Assembly: GCA_035541935.1 (NCBI GenBank)
Contig: DATKMJ010000027.1
Coordinates: 1-64,000, forward strand
Origin: Candidatus Binatia bacterium
GTDB taxonomy: Bacteria > Vulcanimicrobiota > Vulcanimicrobiia > Vulcanimicrobiales > Vulcanimicrobiaceae
DNA: 64,000 nt
Direction: 5' to 3'
Within the stretch, counting starts at the first letter, position 1; every line of letters begins with the position of its first letter. The notes under the pieces were generated by a model that was given only the letters and a program-made list of their open reading frames with translations, was not told the origin of the DNA and did no database searches. The position numbers and the translations under genes are program-made. Below, piece by piece: positions 54,032 to 62,672 of this stretch.

Positions 54032-54531
54032 TGTCGCGCCGCACCGTTGGAGCGGGCGCGTTCGATCGCCTCGAGCTCTTCGCCGGAGGCCTGCACCGTC
54101 GGCTTGAACGCCGCGACCGGCTTGCCGTACGTGCGCGTATCCTCGCGGGAGTAGATGCTCGTGATGACGACGCCGTCGCCCTGACGATTGAGGAGCGCGA
54201 GCGCGTACGAGAGGCCGTTACCCGATCCGGCGAACGCATCGTAGCGAACGAAGCCGGCGCGCGAGAGGTCGGTGCTCGAGAGGCGCTCGAGCTCGGTGAT
54301 GCGGTTGCGCAGCCGATCCAGCTCGGCGTGCGACTCGGCCGCGCGCGTCTCGAGTCCCGCGAGCCGGCCCGCCGCGCCGCCCTTCCCGCCGCCGACGAGC
54401 TCGTCGTGCAGAGCGAGCAGACGGTAGACGCGTCCCAGCGCCGGCCGCACGACGGCCAGATGATAGATGACGACCGCCGCGATCGCGCCAACGAGCGCGC
54501 CGCCCACGGCATAGAGCGTTAGAATCTGCAT
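54028..54531 (-). CDS. DUF4446-family membrane-anchored protein
   Basis: The protein has 167 residues. An N-terminal transmembrane helix ('AVGGALVGAIAAVVIYHLAV') is followed by a coiled-coil stretch (about 55-90, 'LETRAAESHAELDRLRNRIT') and the DUF4446 core 'GFVRYDAFAGSGNGLSYALA', 'LLNRQGDGVVITSIYSREDT' and 'RTYGKPV'. No function is known. The gene overlaps yggT and lies 33 bp from the SRP RNA. Confidence 0.88.
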   Translation of the reverse strand: MQILTLYAVGGALVGAIAAVVIYHLAVVRPALGRVYRLLALHDELVGGGKGGAAGRLAGLETRAAESHAELDRLRNRITELERLSSTDLSRAGFVRYDAFAGSGNGLSYALALLNRQGDGVVITSIYSREDTRTYGKPVAAFKPTVQASGEELEAIERARSNGAARQ

Positions 54532-54564
54532 CGTTTTGACGTTGTGTGCCTACGGCCACGACGA

Positions 54565-54664
54565 GAGCCAGGTGGCTCGCGGCACCCGTAATGGCCCGCT
54601 TACCGTTGCTACCTTCCGGTTCTGGCGGGGTTCGCAGGTTTACGCCGCGCGAGGCCCAGCCCCC
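54565..54664 (-). ncRNA. ffs: Signal recognition particle RNA (bacterial small type)
   Basis: The minus strand contains the domain IV core of SRP RNA: ACCGGAAGGTAGCAACGGT with the GGAA tetraloop and the A-rich internal loop, between GAACCCCGCC and GCGGG arms. The outer stem pairs CTCGCGCGGC with GCCGCGAG. The size of about 100 nt suits a 4.5S-type RNA without an Alu domain. The ends are estimated from the outer stem. Confidence 0.85.
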
Positions 54665-54694
54665 ATCATGGTTACGCCATGATACCATACGGAA

Positions 54695-55204
54695 ATGATA
54701 CGCGCCGTGACGCTGGTCGCCGCCGTCGCGGCGGCAAGCGGGCCGATGCAGCTCCACAGCAGCGACTGCCCGCCCGGGACCCCGATCGCGACGCGGACGA
54801 TGGCGGCCGATTGCGGCGGCAAGAACCTCTCGCCCTCGTTGGCGTGGAGCAGCGCGCCGGCCGGCGTCAAGTCGTTCGCTGTGATCATGCACGATGCCGA
54901 CGCGCCGGTCGCCGGCGGGTTCTATCATTGGATCGTCTATAATCTGCCCGCCGGGACGACTCGCCTCGCGGCGGGCGCGAAATTGGCGCCGGGTCAGCTC
55001 GGCACGAACTCGCTCGGCAAGGCGGCCTACTACGGACCCTGCCCGCCGCCCGGACCGGCGCACCACTACACGATCACGCTCTATGCGCTCGACGTGCCGT
55101 CCGTCGAGAGCGAGGCGCCGCCGACGGCCCCGCAACTCGCAGCGCGCATCGAAGGGCACGTCCTCGCGCGCGCCGTCGTCGCGACGACCGCGCGAACCCT
55201 TTAG
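54695..55204 (+). CDS. YbhB/YbcL-family (PEBP-like) exported protein
   Basis: The protein has 169 residues. A short signal peptide (to about ASG, residue 16) precedes the phosphatidylethanolamine-binding-protein fold with 'LSPSLAWSSAPAGVKSFAVI', 'HDADAPVAGGFYHWIVYNLP' and 'PGPAHHYTITLYALD'. Bacterial members have no settled function. ATG 54695 is used. Two cysteines near the N-terminus of the mature part could form a disulfide. Confidence 0.9.
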   Translation: MIRAVTLVAAVAAASGPMQLHSSDCPPGTPIATRTMAADCGGKNLSPSLAWSSAPAGVKSFAVIMHDADAPVAGGFYHWIVYNLPAGTTRLAAGAKLAPGQLGTNSLGKAAYYGPCPPPGPAHHYTITLYALDVPSVESEAPPTAPQLAARIEGHVLARAVVATTARTL

Positions 55205-55225
55205 GATTGCGTTCGCGGGCGTCGA

Positions 55226-55459
55226 ATGACCGCCGCGATGGATGAAGTTACGATCAAGGTCCGTGAGAACGGACCCTACCTCGTTCGCGGGCCGTTTACT
55301 CTTACGGATGCCGACGGCAATCTCTATACGCTTGAAGGGCCGAACGTAGCGCTCTGCCGCTGCGGCGGGTCCCAGACGAAGCCCTTCTGCGACGGCTCGC
55401 ATAAGACGAACGGCTTCGCGGCAACCGAGCGCGCGACGGTCGCGGAGAGCGGCACGTAA
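55226..55459 (+). CDS. CDGSH iron-sulfur protein
   Basis: The protein has 77 residues. The single CDGSH motif 'CRCGGSQTKPFCDGSH' holds the three cysteines and one histidine that bind a [2Fe-2S] cluster. The stop overlaps the hmgA start (TAATG), so it is coupled to homogentisate dioxygenase. Redox support of the pathway is possible but unproven. Confidence 0.92.
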   Translation: MTAAMDEVTIKVRENGPYLVRGPFTLTDADGNLYTLEGPNVALCRCGGSQTKPFCDGSHKTNGFAATERATVAESGT

Positions 55460-56628
55460 TGCCGTCGTACGTCCGCGAAGGCTCGGTTCCCCACAAGCGC
55501 CACATCCAATTTCGGCGGCCGGACGGCGGGCTCTACGCGGAAGAGCTCTTCTCGACGAAGGGCTTCGAGAGCGTCTACTCGTTGCTCTACCATCTGCGGC
55601 CGCCGACGGCGACGCTCGACGTCCGTCCGTGGGAGCGCCCGGCGGTTACGTTCTCCGCCAACGAACCGCTGCGCAATCGGCACTTTCTGACGGCGTCGCT
55701 GCACCCGGCCGGCAGCGATCCCGTCGAATCGCGGACGCCGCTGCTCGGCAACGACGACGTCGTCGTCGCCGTCGCGGTCGCAACCAAGCCGATGGAGTAC
55801 TTCTATCGGAATACGGGCGGCGACGAACTGCTCTTCGTTCACGAGGGCGCGGGCGTTTTGGAGACGCAATTCGGCGAGCTCGCCTATCGCGCGCACGATT
55901 ACCTCGTGATCCCGACGGGAACGACGTATCGCGTGCTGCCGGCTTCGCCGACGCGGATGCTCGTCTACGAGTGCTCCGGCGCCGTGACGATTCCGCGCCG
56001 GTATCGTAACGATTTCGGGCAACTCGAGGAGCACGCGCCGTATTACGAGCGCGACTTTCGCGCGCCGGCGCTGCGACCGCCCGTCGAAAGGCAGGGCGAG
56101 TACGAGGTGCGCGTGACGAACGGCGGGCGCAACGCGATCTACGTCGTGCAGAACCATCCCTGCGACGTGGTCGGCTGGGACGGCTATTGCTATCCGTACG
56201 CCTTCAACCTCGAAGAGTTCGCGCCGATCACCGGCAAACTCCATCAGCCGCCTCCCGCGCACTCGACGTTCGACGCACCGGGCGCGGCGTTCTGCGCTTT
56301 CGTTCCGCGCCTCTTCGACTACCATCCGCTCGCGATTCCGGTACCGTACAATCATTCGAGCGTTGACTGCGACGAAGTGCTCTACTACGTCAGCGGAAAC
56401 TTCATGAGCCGGCGCGGCGTGGCCGAAGGCTCGATCACGCTCCACGCCGCGGGCGCTCCGCACGGCCCGCAGCCGGGCGCCGTCGAGTCGAGCTTGGGCA
56501 AGACCTCAACCGACGAGATTGCGGTGATGATCGACACGTTCAAGCCGCTGCGCCTCGCGCAAGCCGCGCTCGATTGCGAGGACCGCGAGTACTTCCGCTC
56601 GTGGCTTGAGGCGCCGGCTAAGGCGTAG
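55459..56628 (+). CDS. hmgA: Homogentisate 1,2-dioxygenase
   Basis: The protein has 389 residues in a cupin fold. Visible family features are 'VREGSVPHKRHIQFRRPDGG', 'GDELLFVHEGAGVLETQFGE', 'FVPRLFDYHPLAIPVPYNHS' and 'CDEVLYYVSGNFMSRRG', which supply the iron-binding His and Glu residues. It opens the homogentisate ring to maleylacetoacetate in tyrosine breakdown. It is shorter than the human enzyme, as usual for this bacterial branch. It converges with fahA (11-bp overlap). Confidence 0.93.
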   Translation: MPSYVREGSVPHKRHIQFRRPDGGLYAEELFSTKGFESVYSLLYHLRPPTATLDVRPWERPAVTFSANEPLRNRHFLTASLHPAGSDPVESRTPLLGNDDVVVAVAVATKPMEYFYRNTGGDELLFVHEGAGVLETQFGELAYRAHDYLVIPTGTTYRVLPASPTRMLVYECSGAVTIPRRYRNDFGQLEEHAPYYERDFRAPALRPPVERQGEYEVRVTNGGRNAIYVVQNHPCDVVGWDGYCYPYAFNLEEFAPITGKLHQPPPAHSTFDAPGAAFCAFVPRLFDYHPLAIPVPYNHSSVDCDEVLYYVSGNFMSRRGVAEGSITLHAAGAPHGPQPGAVESSLGKTSTDEIAVMIDTFKPLRLAQAALDCEDREYFRSWLEAPAKA

Positions 56629-57913
56629 CGGGTTCGATCCTTCCGCGCGCGACGCCGAAGCCGATGCGCCGCGCGCCCGGGCGTTCGCACCAGCCGCGAA
56701 GCGTCACCTCGTCGCCGTCTTCGAGAAATGCGCGGCGTTCGCCGTCGGGGAGCACGATCGGGCGTTCGCCGTTCCACGTCAACTCGATCAAGCTGCCTTC
56801 GCTCCCCGGTGCGGCGCCGCTCACCGTTCCCGACGCGAAGAGATCGCCGGGTCGCGCGACCGCGCCGTTGATCGTCGCATGCGCTAGTTGCTGCTCCATA
56901 GACCAGTAGATCGCGTCGAAGCTCGTCTGCGAGATCGTCGCGCCCGCCATTGCCGCCTCGCGCATGCTCGCGGTTTGAAGATCGACCGCGAGCCGGATCG
57001 CGTACCCGCGCGGTTCCGGTACGCGCAGATACGGCAGCGGCGGCGGATCCTGAGGCGGACCGGCGACGCGAAACGGTTCGAGGGCGTCGAGCGTCACGAC
57101 CCACGGCGAGATCGTCGTCGCAAACGACTTTCCGAGAAACGGCCCGAGCGGCTGGTACTCCCACGCTTGAATGTCGCGCGCGCTCCAATCGTTGACGAGG
57201 ACGAGCCCGAAGATATGTTCGCGCGCATCGTGCGCGGGGATTGAGGAGCCTAACTCGTTGGCCGGACCCGCAACGAAGCCGACCTCGAGTTCGATGTCGA
57301 GGCGGCGGCTCGCGCCGAACTCGGGTGCGGCGGCGTCGGGTGGTCTTCGCTGCCCGCGAGGGCGGCGGACGGGCGTCCCGTCGATCACGATCGTGCCGGC
57401 GCGTCCGTGATAGCCGACGGGAAGCCACTTCCAATTCGGCAACAGCGCTTCGGCGTTTGGGCGAAAGATCCGGCCGAGATTCGTCGCGTGCTCGATCGAG
57501 GAATAGAAATCGACGTAATCGCCGATCTCCATTGGGAGACGCATCTCGGCGCGGGCGCGCGGCGCGAGAAAGTGTTGCGCCCCGGCCTCACGCAGCGCCG
57601 GGTCGCCGTCCCGTCGCAAGAGCAGCGAGAGCCGCTCGCGTACTGCCGACCAGACGGTCGGGCCGGCGGCGAGCAGCGGATTCAGGACGGGCGCCTGCAG
57701 CAGTTCGGCTTCACAGCAATCGTCGAGCAGCCCCGCCTGCGCGAGCGCGTAACAGTCGAGCATCGAGTCGCCGATCGCGACGGCGATGCGCGAGATCCCA
57801 CGCTCGCCCGCAAAGACGCCGAACGGGAGGTTTTGAATCGGAAAGTCGCTCTCCGGGGCGACCGGCACCCACGATTCGAGACGAGCGTCGGTCGTATCGG
57901 CGCGCCCCGTCAT
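56618..57913 (-). CDS. fahA: Fumarylacetoacetase
   Basis: The protein has 431 residues. The N-terminal SH3-like domain includes 'FPIQNLPFGVFAG'. The catalytic domain has 'EIGDYVDFYSSIEHATNLG', 'LDIELEVGFVAG', 'FGLVLVNDWSARDIQAWEYQ' and 'GPFLGKSFATTISPWVV', with the metal-binding Asp/Glu set. It splits fumarylacetoacetate into fumarate and acetoacetate. ATG 57913 overlaps the upstream unknown gene's stop (ATGA), which fixes the start; a longer open frame beyond it is a shadow. Confidence 0.95.
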   Translation of the reverse strand: MTGRADTTDARLESWVPVAPESDFPIQNLPFGVFAGERGISRIAVAIGDSMLDCYALAQAGLLDDCCEAELLQAPVLNPLLAAGPTVWSAVRERLSLLLRRDGDPALREAGAQHFLAPRARAEMRLPMEIGDYVDFYSSIEHATNLGRIFRPNAEALLPNWKWLPVGYHGRAGTIVIDGTPVRRPRGQRRPPDAAAPEFGASRRLDIELEVGFVAGPANELGSSIPAHDAREHIFGLVLVNDWSARDIQAWEYQPLGPFLGKSFATTISPWVVTLDALEPFRVAGPPQDPPPLPYLRVPEPRGYAIRLAVDLQTASMREAAMAGATISQTSFDAIYWSMEQQLAHATINGAVARPGDLFASGTVSGAAPGSEGSLIELTWNGERPIVLPDGERRAFLEDGDEVTLRGWCERPGARRIGFGVARGRIEPATP

Positions 57914-58779
57914 CGAGCGGGGATAATTCCGAGACCGGTCAAGTCGTCGACGGGTTCTGCGAAACTGCAGCTGCCGTATGCGACGAACGCATCGTTGCGC
58001 GTCGCGATCAACTCCGTCGCCGAGACCCGTTCGCTCCGCCACGCAAACGACGCGTCGTCGAACGAAAACGCGGCCGGGTCTTCTTCCGCAACGATGCGCG
58101 CGAGCGTCCCGAGAGAGACGCGCGGCGCGAGCGCCGCCGCGGCGACGAGATTGAGGAAGCCATGCATCGTGAAACCGCTCGGGGCGTCGAGACGGCGGAT
58201 CGGATGGTGAAGTCCGGCGGTCGCTTTGAACGGAACCCGCGAGGCCGTCGCGCACGCGACGAATGCCGCCGTTTCGTCGACGCTTGGGAAGGCGTCGGCG
58301 GTAAGCCCGCCGCAGCGAAGTTTGGCGCCCGCTCGGATCTCCCCAAGCGCGCGCATCGCATCGGGGAGGGTTTGCGTCCATTCCGGGACACGCGGGATCT
58401 CGACGAAGACGGGCAGGTCGTCCAGGCCTGCGCTCGCGCGCGACTCCGAGAGGCGCTTGACGTCGCGACCCGTCGGGCGCAGCTCGACGCACTCGACCGC
58501 GACGCCCTCGGCGCGAATCGCGCCGATGCCGGGAAGATCGTCGAGGCCGCCGGCGATAACCGAGAACGGCCCGTCAAACTGCTGCGACGATTCTCGCAGC
58601 AGCGCCGCCGGAACGATGAACCGGCCGAGCATCCAAGCGTACCGTCCGGCGCGAGCCGCGCGAAACTCCTCGATCGCCTCGCCGAGCGGGAGTTCCGCGG
58701 GCGGGTAGAGACCGGCGTAGTCGATCAACGCCGAGAGCGCGGCGCGAACTGATGGGCGCAGCGCCATGGACGTGGTCAT
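57910..58779 (-). CDS. Unknown protein coupled to fumarylacetoacetase
   Basis: The protein has 289 residues and I cannot assign a family. It is soluble, with recurring strand-helix alternation that could be a TIM-like barrel. Distinct conserved-looking blocks are 'IDYAGLYPPAELPLGEAIEE', 'RYAWMLGRFIVPA', 'RAGAKLRCGG', 'VPFKATAGLHHPIR' and 'MHGFLNLVAAAAL'. The 4-bp overlap with fahA and the divergent hpd gene place it in tyrosine catabolism. The missing step in the locus is maleylacetoacetate isomerase; nothing in the sequence resembles the glutathione-S-transferase fold of known isomerases. ATG 58779 is used; ATG 58767 is the alternative. Confidence 0.75.
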   Translation of the reverse strand: MTTSMALRPSVRAALSALIDYAGLYPPAELPLGEAIEEFRAARAGRYAWMLGRFIVPAALLRESSQQFDGPFSVIAGGLDDLPGIGAIRAEGVAVECVELRPTGRDVKRLSESRASAGLDDLPVFVEIPRVPEWTQTLPDAMRALGEIRAGAKLRCGGLTADAFPSVDETAAFVACATASRVPFKATAGLHHPIRRLDAPSGFTMHGFLNLVAAAALAPRVSLGTLARIVAEEDPAAFSFDDASFAWRSERVSATELIATRNDAFVAYGSCSFAEPVDDLTGLGIIPAR

Positions 58780-58831
58780 GCAGGGCTCATTCGACAGGGC
58801 ACCCCGAGAGGCTTCGCCAAGACGGTCGCCC

Positions 58832-59947
58832 ATGAGCACGGCGGCGCAAGCGCGCAGCAATCCCCTGGCGCAAATCGACTGGGATCACGTCGAGTTCTAC
58901 GTCGGAAACGCCAAACAGGCGGCGCATTACTATATGTCGGCGTTCGGCTTCGAGCAAGTCGCGTATGCGGGTCCCGAGACGGGAGTCCGCGATCGCGTCA
59001 GCTATCTTCTCGAGCAGAACAAGCTCCGCTTCGTTTTGACCGCGAGCCTCGTTCCCGACGACGAGATCGCGCGGCACGTCGCGCTCCACGGCGACGGCGT
59101 TCGAGACGTCGCAATTCTCGTCGGCGACGCGCGCGCCGCGTTCGAGATGGCCGTGCGCGGCGGCGCCCGCGTCGTGCAAGAGCCGGCCGACCTGGAAGAC
59201 GCGGACGGACGCCTCGTCAAGGCGACGATCGCAACGTACGGCGACACGGTCCACTCGTTCGTCCAGCGCGACGGGTATCGCGGCATCTTCGCGCCGGGGT
59301 TCGTCGAAGCGCGCCGCTCGATCGCCCATGCCGAGAAGCCGGGCCTGCTCTTCCTCGACCATTGCGTCGGCAACGTCGGGTGGGGCGAGATGGACGCGTG
59401 GGGCGATTTCTACGCTCGCGTCTTCGGGTTCTCGCAGTTGGTCTCGTTCGACGATAAGGACATCTCGACCGAGTATACGGCGCTGCGTTCGAAGGTGATG
59501 AGCGACGAGCGCCACCAGGTGAAGTTTCCGATCAACGAGCCGGCCCAGGGCAAGAAGAAATCCCAGATCGAGGAGTACCTCGAGTTCTACCGCGGTTCCG
59601 GCGTGCAGCATATGGCGATCCGAACCGACGACATCGCCGCAACGATTCGAGCCCTCAAGGCGAACGGCGTCGAGTTTCTCGATACGCCCGAGTCGTACTA
59701 CGAGATGCTCGCGGAGCGGGTCGGCGAGATCGACGAGGCGATGGAGACGCTGCGCGATCTGCGAATCCTCGTCGATCGCGACGACATGGGGTACATGCTC
59801 CAGATATTCACGAAGCCGCTTCAGGACCGCCCGACCGTCTTCTTCGAGATCATCCAGCGCAAGGGCAGCCTCTCGTTCGGCAAGGGTAATTTCAAGGCGC
59901 TCTTCGTCTCGATCGAGCGCGAGCAAGAGAAACGAGGAACGCTGTAG
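58832..59947 (+). CDS. hpd: 4-hydroxyphenylpyruvate dioxygenase
   Basis: The protein has 371 residues with two vicinal-oxygen-chelate halves. Iron ligands fit 'IDWDHVEFYVGN' family placement with His in 'LLFLDHCVGNV', His in 'GVQHMAIRTDDI' and Glu in 'VFFEIIQRKGSLSFGKGNF'. It converts 4-hydroxyphenylpyruvate to homogentisate. ATG 58832 gives the usual N-terminal length. The 52 bp to the divergent unknown gene would hold both promoters. Confidence 0.95.
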   Translation: MSTAAQARSNPLAQIDWDHVEFYVGNAKQAAHYYMSAFGFEQVAYAGPETGVRDRVSYLLEQNKLRFVLTASLVPDDEIARHVALHGDGVRDVAILVGDARAAFEMAVRGGARVVQEPADLEDADGRLVKATIATYGDTVHSFVQRDGYRGIFAPGFVEARRSIAHAEKPGLLFLDHCVGNVGWGEMDAWGDFYARVFGFSQLVSFDDKDISTEYTALRSKVMSDERHQVKFPINEPAQGKKKSQIEEYLEFYRGSGVQHMAIRTDDIAATIRALKANGVEFLDTPESYYEMLAERVGEIDEAMETLRDLRILVDRDDMGYMLQIFTKPLQDRPTVFFEIIQRKGSLSFGKGNFKALFVSIEREQEKRGTL

Positions 59948-61206
59948 TTACGAGCACGGCGCTCGACCGCGCCGAACTGGTCCGGTGGTATCGGCGCAAC
60001 CGCGAACGGACGGCGTCGCTCTTCGCGTTGGTGCGCGACGAGGCGTTTCACGACCGCCCGATCCCCCTCCGCCACCCCGTGGCCTTCTACGAAGGGCATA
60101 TTCCGGCGTTCGGCTTCCTCACGCTCAACGAGCGCGGACTCGGCGAAGCGCCGATCGACGCTAACTTGGAGCGGCTATTCGAGCGCGGGATCGATCCGGC
60201 GAGTCTCGACGAGGCGAAGCGCCACGATCGCGAGGACTGGCCGGACCGGCGCATCGTGGGCGCGTTCGCGGCGGCCTGCGACGAGCGCATCGTTCGGGCT
60301 CTGGAGAGCGCGAAGATCGACGATCCGCACGTGCCCCGCCTCGTGCGCGGGCAAGCCGCGTATACGGTCCTCGAACACGAGGCGATGCATCAAGAGACGC
60401 TCCTGTACATCGTCCATCAACTGCCCTACGATCGCAAGCGCGGCCCAGCCGGCCCGAACGCCGACCATGCGATCGCGCCGGCCGAGGCGTGCGGCGTCGC
60501 CGCCGGGATAGCGACGCTCGGCGCGGATCCGGACGAGATCCCGTTCGGCTGGGATAACGAATTTCCGCGCACCGAGGTCAGCGTGCCCGGCTTTGCGATC
60601 GGCGCGTACCCGGTGACGAACGGCGAGTGGCTCGCGTTCGTCGCCGCGGGCGGTCCGGCACCGTTCTTCTGGCGGCGCGGAGACGGCGAGTGGCGTTTGC
60701 GCCTGCAGTTCGAGGAGATCGCGCTGCCGCACTCGTGGCCGGTCTTCGTCACGCACGAGCAGGCCGAGGCCTACGCGCGATGGGCGGGGATGCGACTGCC
60801 GACCGAGGCGGAGTATCATCGCGCGGCGTTCGGAACTCCGGCCGGCGGCGAGCGGCCCTTTCCGTGGGGCGGCGAGCAGCCCGGGGATCGCCACGGCAAC
60901 TTCGATATGCGGCGCTTCGACCCGGAACCCGTCGACGCGCATCCGGACGGCGCGAGTGCGTGGGGCGTGCACGATCTCATCGGCAACGGCTGGGAGTGGA
61001 CCTCGACGCCGTTCGGCCCGCTGCCGGGCTTCTCGCCGATGGCCTCGTATCCGCAGTACTCCGCCGATTTTTTCGACGGCAAGCATTACGTCATGAAGGG
61101 AGCGTCGCCCGTGACGCCGCGCGAGCTGATCCGACGGTCGTTCCGCAATTGGTTCTATGACGACTATCCGTACGCGTATGCGAAGTTTCGTTGTGTGGCC
61201 GCCTGA
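59947..61206 (+). CDS. EgtB/SenA-like nonheme iron enzyme (DinB + FGE-sulfatase domains)
   Basis: The protein has about 419 residues if read from 59947. The N-terminal DinB-like bundle starts 'ELVRWYRRNRERTASLFALV' and carries the iron motif HxxxHxE in 'LEHEAMHQETLLYI'. The C-terminal formylglycine-generating/sulfatase-modifying fold has 'GAYPVTNGEWLAF', 'AGMRLPTEAEYHRAA' and 'GNGWEWTSTPFGPLPGF'. This layout is that of hercynine oxygenase EgtB and selenoneine synthase SenA. The 5' end is unclear: no ATG/GTG/TTG precedes the first helix, and the first canonical start is TTG 60028, inside it. GTT 59947 follows GAGGA and touches the hpd stop. No egtD or senB is nearby. Confidence 0.85.
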   Translation, partial: VTSTALDRAELVRWYRRNRERTASLFALVRDEAFHDRPIPLRHPVAFYEGHIPAFGFLTLNERGLGEAPIDANLERLFERGIDPASLDEAKRHDREDWPDRRIVGAFAAACDERIVRALESAKIDDPHVPRLVRGQAAYTVLEHEAMHQETLLYIVHQLPYDRKRGPAGPNADHAIAPAEACGVAAGIATLGADPDEIPFGWDNEFPRTEVSVPGFAIGAYPVTNGEWLAFVAAGGPAPFFWRRGDGEWRLRLQFEEIALPHSWPVFVTHEQAEAYARWAGMRLPTEAEYHRAAFGTPAGGERPFPWGGEQPGDRHGNFDMRRFDPEPVDAHPDGASAWGVHDLIGNGWEWTSTPFGPLPGFSPMASYPQYSADFFDGKHYVMKGASPVTPRELIRRSFRNWFYDDYPYAYAKFRCVAA

Positions 61207-62645
61207 TGCGCGAGACGCCGGTAACGGTCGCCTACGGCGACGGAATTGGACCCGAGATCATGACGGCGACGCTGCGGGTGCTCGAAGCGGCGGGCGCGGC
61301 GCTCGCGCTGGAACGCATCGAGATCGGGGAGCCGATCTACAATAAAGGCCTCAGTAACGGCATCGAGCCTTCGTCGTGGGAGTCGCTGCGGCGCACGAAA
61401 GTCTTTCTGAAAGCTCCCATCACGACCCCGCAAGGGGGAGGGTTTAAGAGCCTCAACGTGACCGTTCGCAAGACGCTCGGAATGTATGCGAACGTCCGCC
61501 CCTGCGCTTCGCTCCATCCGTACGTCGCGACGAAGCATCCTAACATGGACATCGTCATCGTTCGCGAGAACGAGGAAGACGTCTACGGCGGCATCGAGCA
61601 CCGTCAGACGAACCAAGTGACGCAGTGCCTGAAATTGATCTCGCGGCCGGGCAGCAAGCGGATCGTGCGCTACGCGTTTGAGTACGCCCGCGCGAACAAG
61701 CGCAAGAAAGTCACCTGCTTTACCAAAGACAACATCATGAAGATCACCGACGGTCTCTTCCATCGGACCTTCGATGAGATCGCGGCGGAGTACCCGGAGA
61801 TCGAGCACGAGCATTGGATCGTCGACATCGGCGCGGCGAAGATGGCCGATACGCCGGAGGCGTTCGACGTGCTCGTGATGCCGAATCTCTACGGCGACGT
61901 CCTCTCCGACGTGGCCGCGCAGATCACCGGCTCCGTCGGGCTTGCCGGCTCGGCAAATATCGGCGACCACTGCTCGATGTTTGAAGCGATTCACGGCTCC
62001 GCTCCGCGGCGCGCCGGCCAAAACCTGGCGAACCCGTCCGGACTGCTGCACGGGGCGATTCTCATGCTCGTGCATATCGGGCAGGCCGAGGTCGCCGAAC
62101 GCGTGCACAACGCGTGGCTCCGGACGATCGAAGACGGCATCCACACGTACGATATCTACAAGGAAGGCACGTCGCGCGAGAAGGTCGGCACGAAGGAGTT
62201 CGGCGACGCGATCGTCGCCCGGCTCGGGAAGCTTCCGGAGCACCTCAAGCCCGCCGAGTACGACAAAGAGGCGCAGATGCATATCGCGATGCGCCCGGGC
62301 GGCACGCCGGCCGAGAAAGCGCGCGCCGGCGTGGATATCTTCATCGATCGCCGCGACGGAAACCCCGACGAGATCGCCGAGCGCATGCGTGGTCTCGGCG
62401 TTGCCGGCGCGCGGCTCACGACGATCAGCAATCGCGGCACGAAAGTCTGGCCGAACGGCAATCCCGACACGTATTGGAGCGACCACTGGTGCTGCCGGTT
62501 CGAGGCCGATGGCGGTCCGTTCACCGCGGAGCACGTCGTCGGTTTGCTCTCCGCGGCGCAGCGCGCGGGTTTCGACGTCATCAAGACCGAGGGGCTCTAT
62601 ACGTTCGACGGGGCGCGCGGCTACTCGCTCGCGCAGGGAGAGTAA
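61206..62645 (+). CDS. icd: Isocitrate dehydrogenase (long, Thermus/Rickettsia type)
   Basis: The protein has 479 residues. Motifs are 'VTVAYGDGIGPEIMTATLRV', the substrate serine region 'GGGFKSLNVTVRKTLGMYAN', 'IVIVRENEEDVYGGIEHRQT', 'PNLYGDVLSDVAAQITGSVG' and 'FEAIHGSAPRRAG'. The extra C-terminal domain of about 140 residues is typical of type II enzymes such as Thermus IDH. It makes 2-oxoglutarate in the TCA cycle. ATG 61206 overlaps the EgtB-like stop (TGATG). Confidence 0.93.
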   Translation: MRETPVTVAYGDGIGPEIMTATLRVLEAAGAALALERIEIGEPIYNKGLSNGIEPSSWESLRRTKVFLKAPITTPQGGGFKSLNVTVRKTLGMYANVRPCASLHPYVATKHPNMDIVIVRENEEDVYGGIEHRQTNQVTQCLKLISRPGSKRIVRYAFEYARANKRKKVTCFTKDNIMKITDGLFHRTFDEIAAEYPEIEHEHWIVDIGAAKMADTPEAFDVLVMPNLYGDVLSDVAAQITGSVGLAGSANIGDHCSMFEAIHGSAPRRAGQNLANPSGLLHGAILMLVHIGQAEVAERVHNAWLRTIEDGIHTYDIYKEGTSREKVGTKEFGDAIVARLGKLPEHLKPAEYDKEAQMHIAMRPGGTPAEKARAGVDIFIDRRDGNPDEIAERMRGLGVAGARLTTISNRGTKVWPNGNPDTYWSDHWCCRFEADGGPFTAEHVVGLLSAAQRAGFDVIKTEGLYTFDGARGYSLAQGE

Positions 62646-62662
62646 GCCCGGCGGGGTCGTGG

Positions 62663-62668
62663 TATACT
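62663..62668 (+). promoter_or_regulatory. -10 element of rnpB
   Basis: TATACT lies 5 bp before the first paired base of RNase P RNA, the right distance for a sigma70-type -10 box. No clear TTGACA-like -35 element is seen upstream in the icd end. Confidence 0.5.
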
Positions 62669-62672
62669 GTCG

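Noticed and set aside
54665-54683. Operator for the PEBP gene at the palindrome atcatgg-ttacg-ccatgat
   Set aside because: It is a short 7-bp arm repeat between the SRP RNA and the PEBP gene; it could equally be part of the SRP RNA promoter and cannot be assigned.
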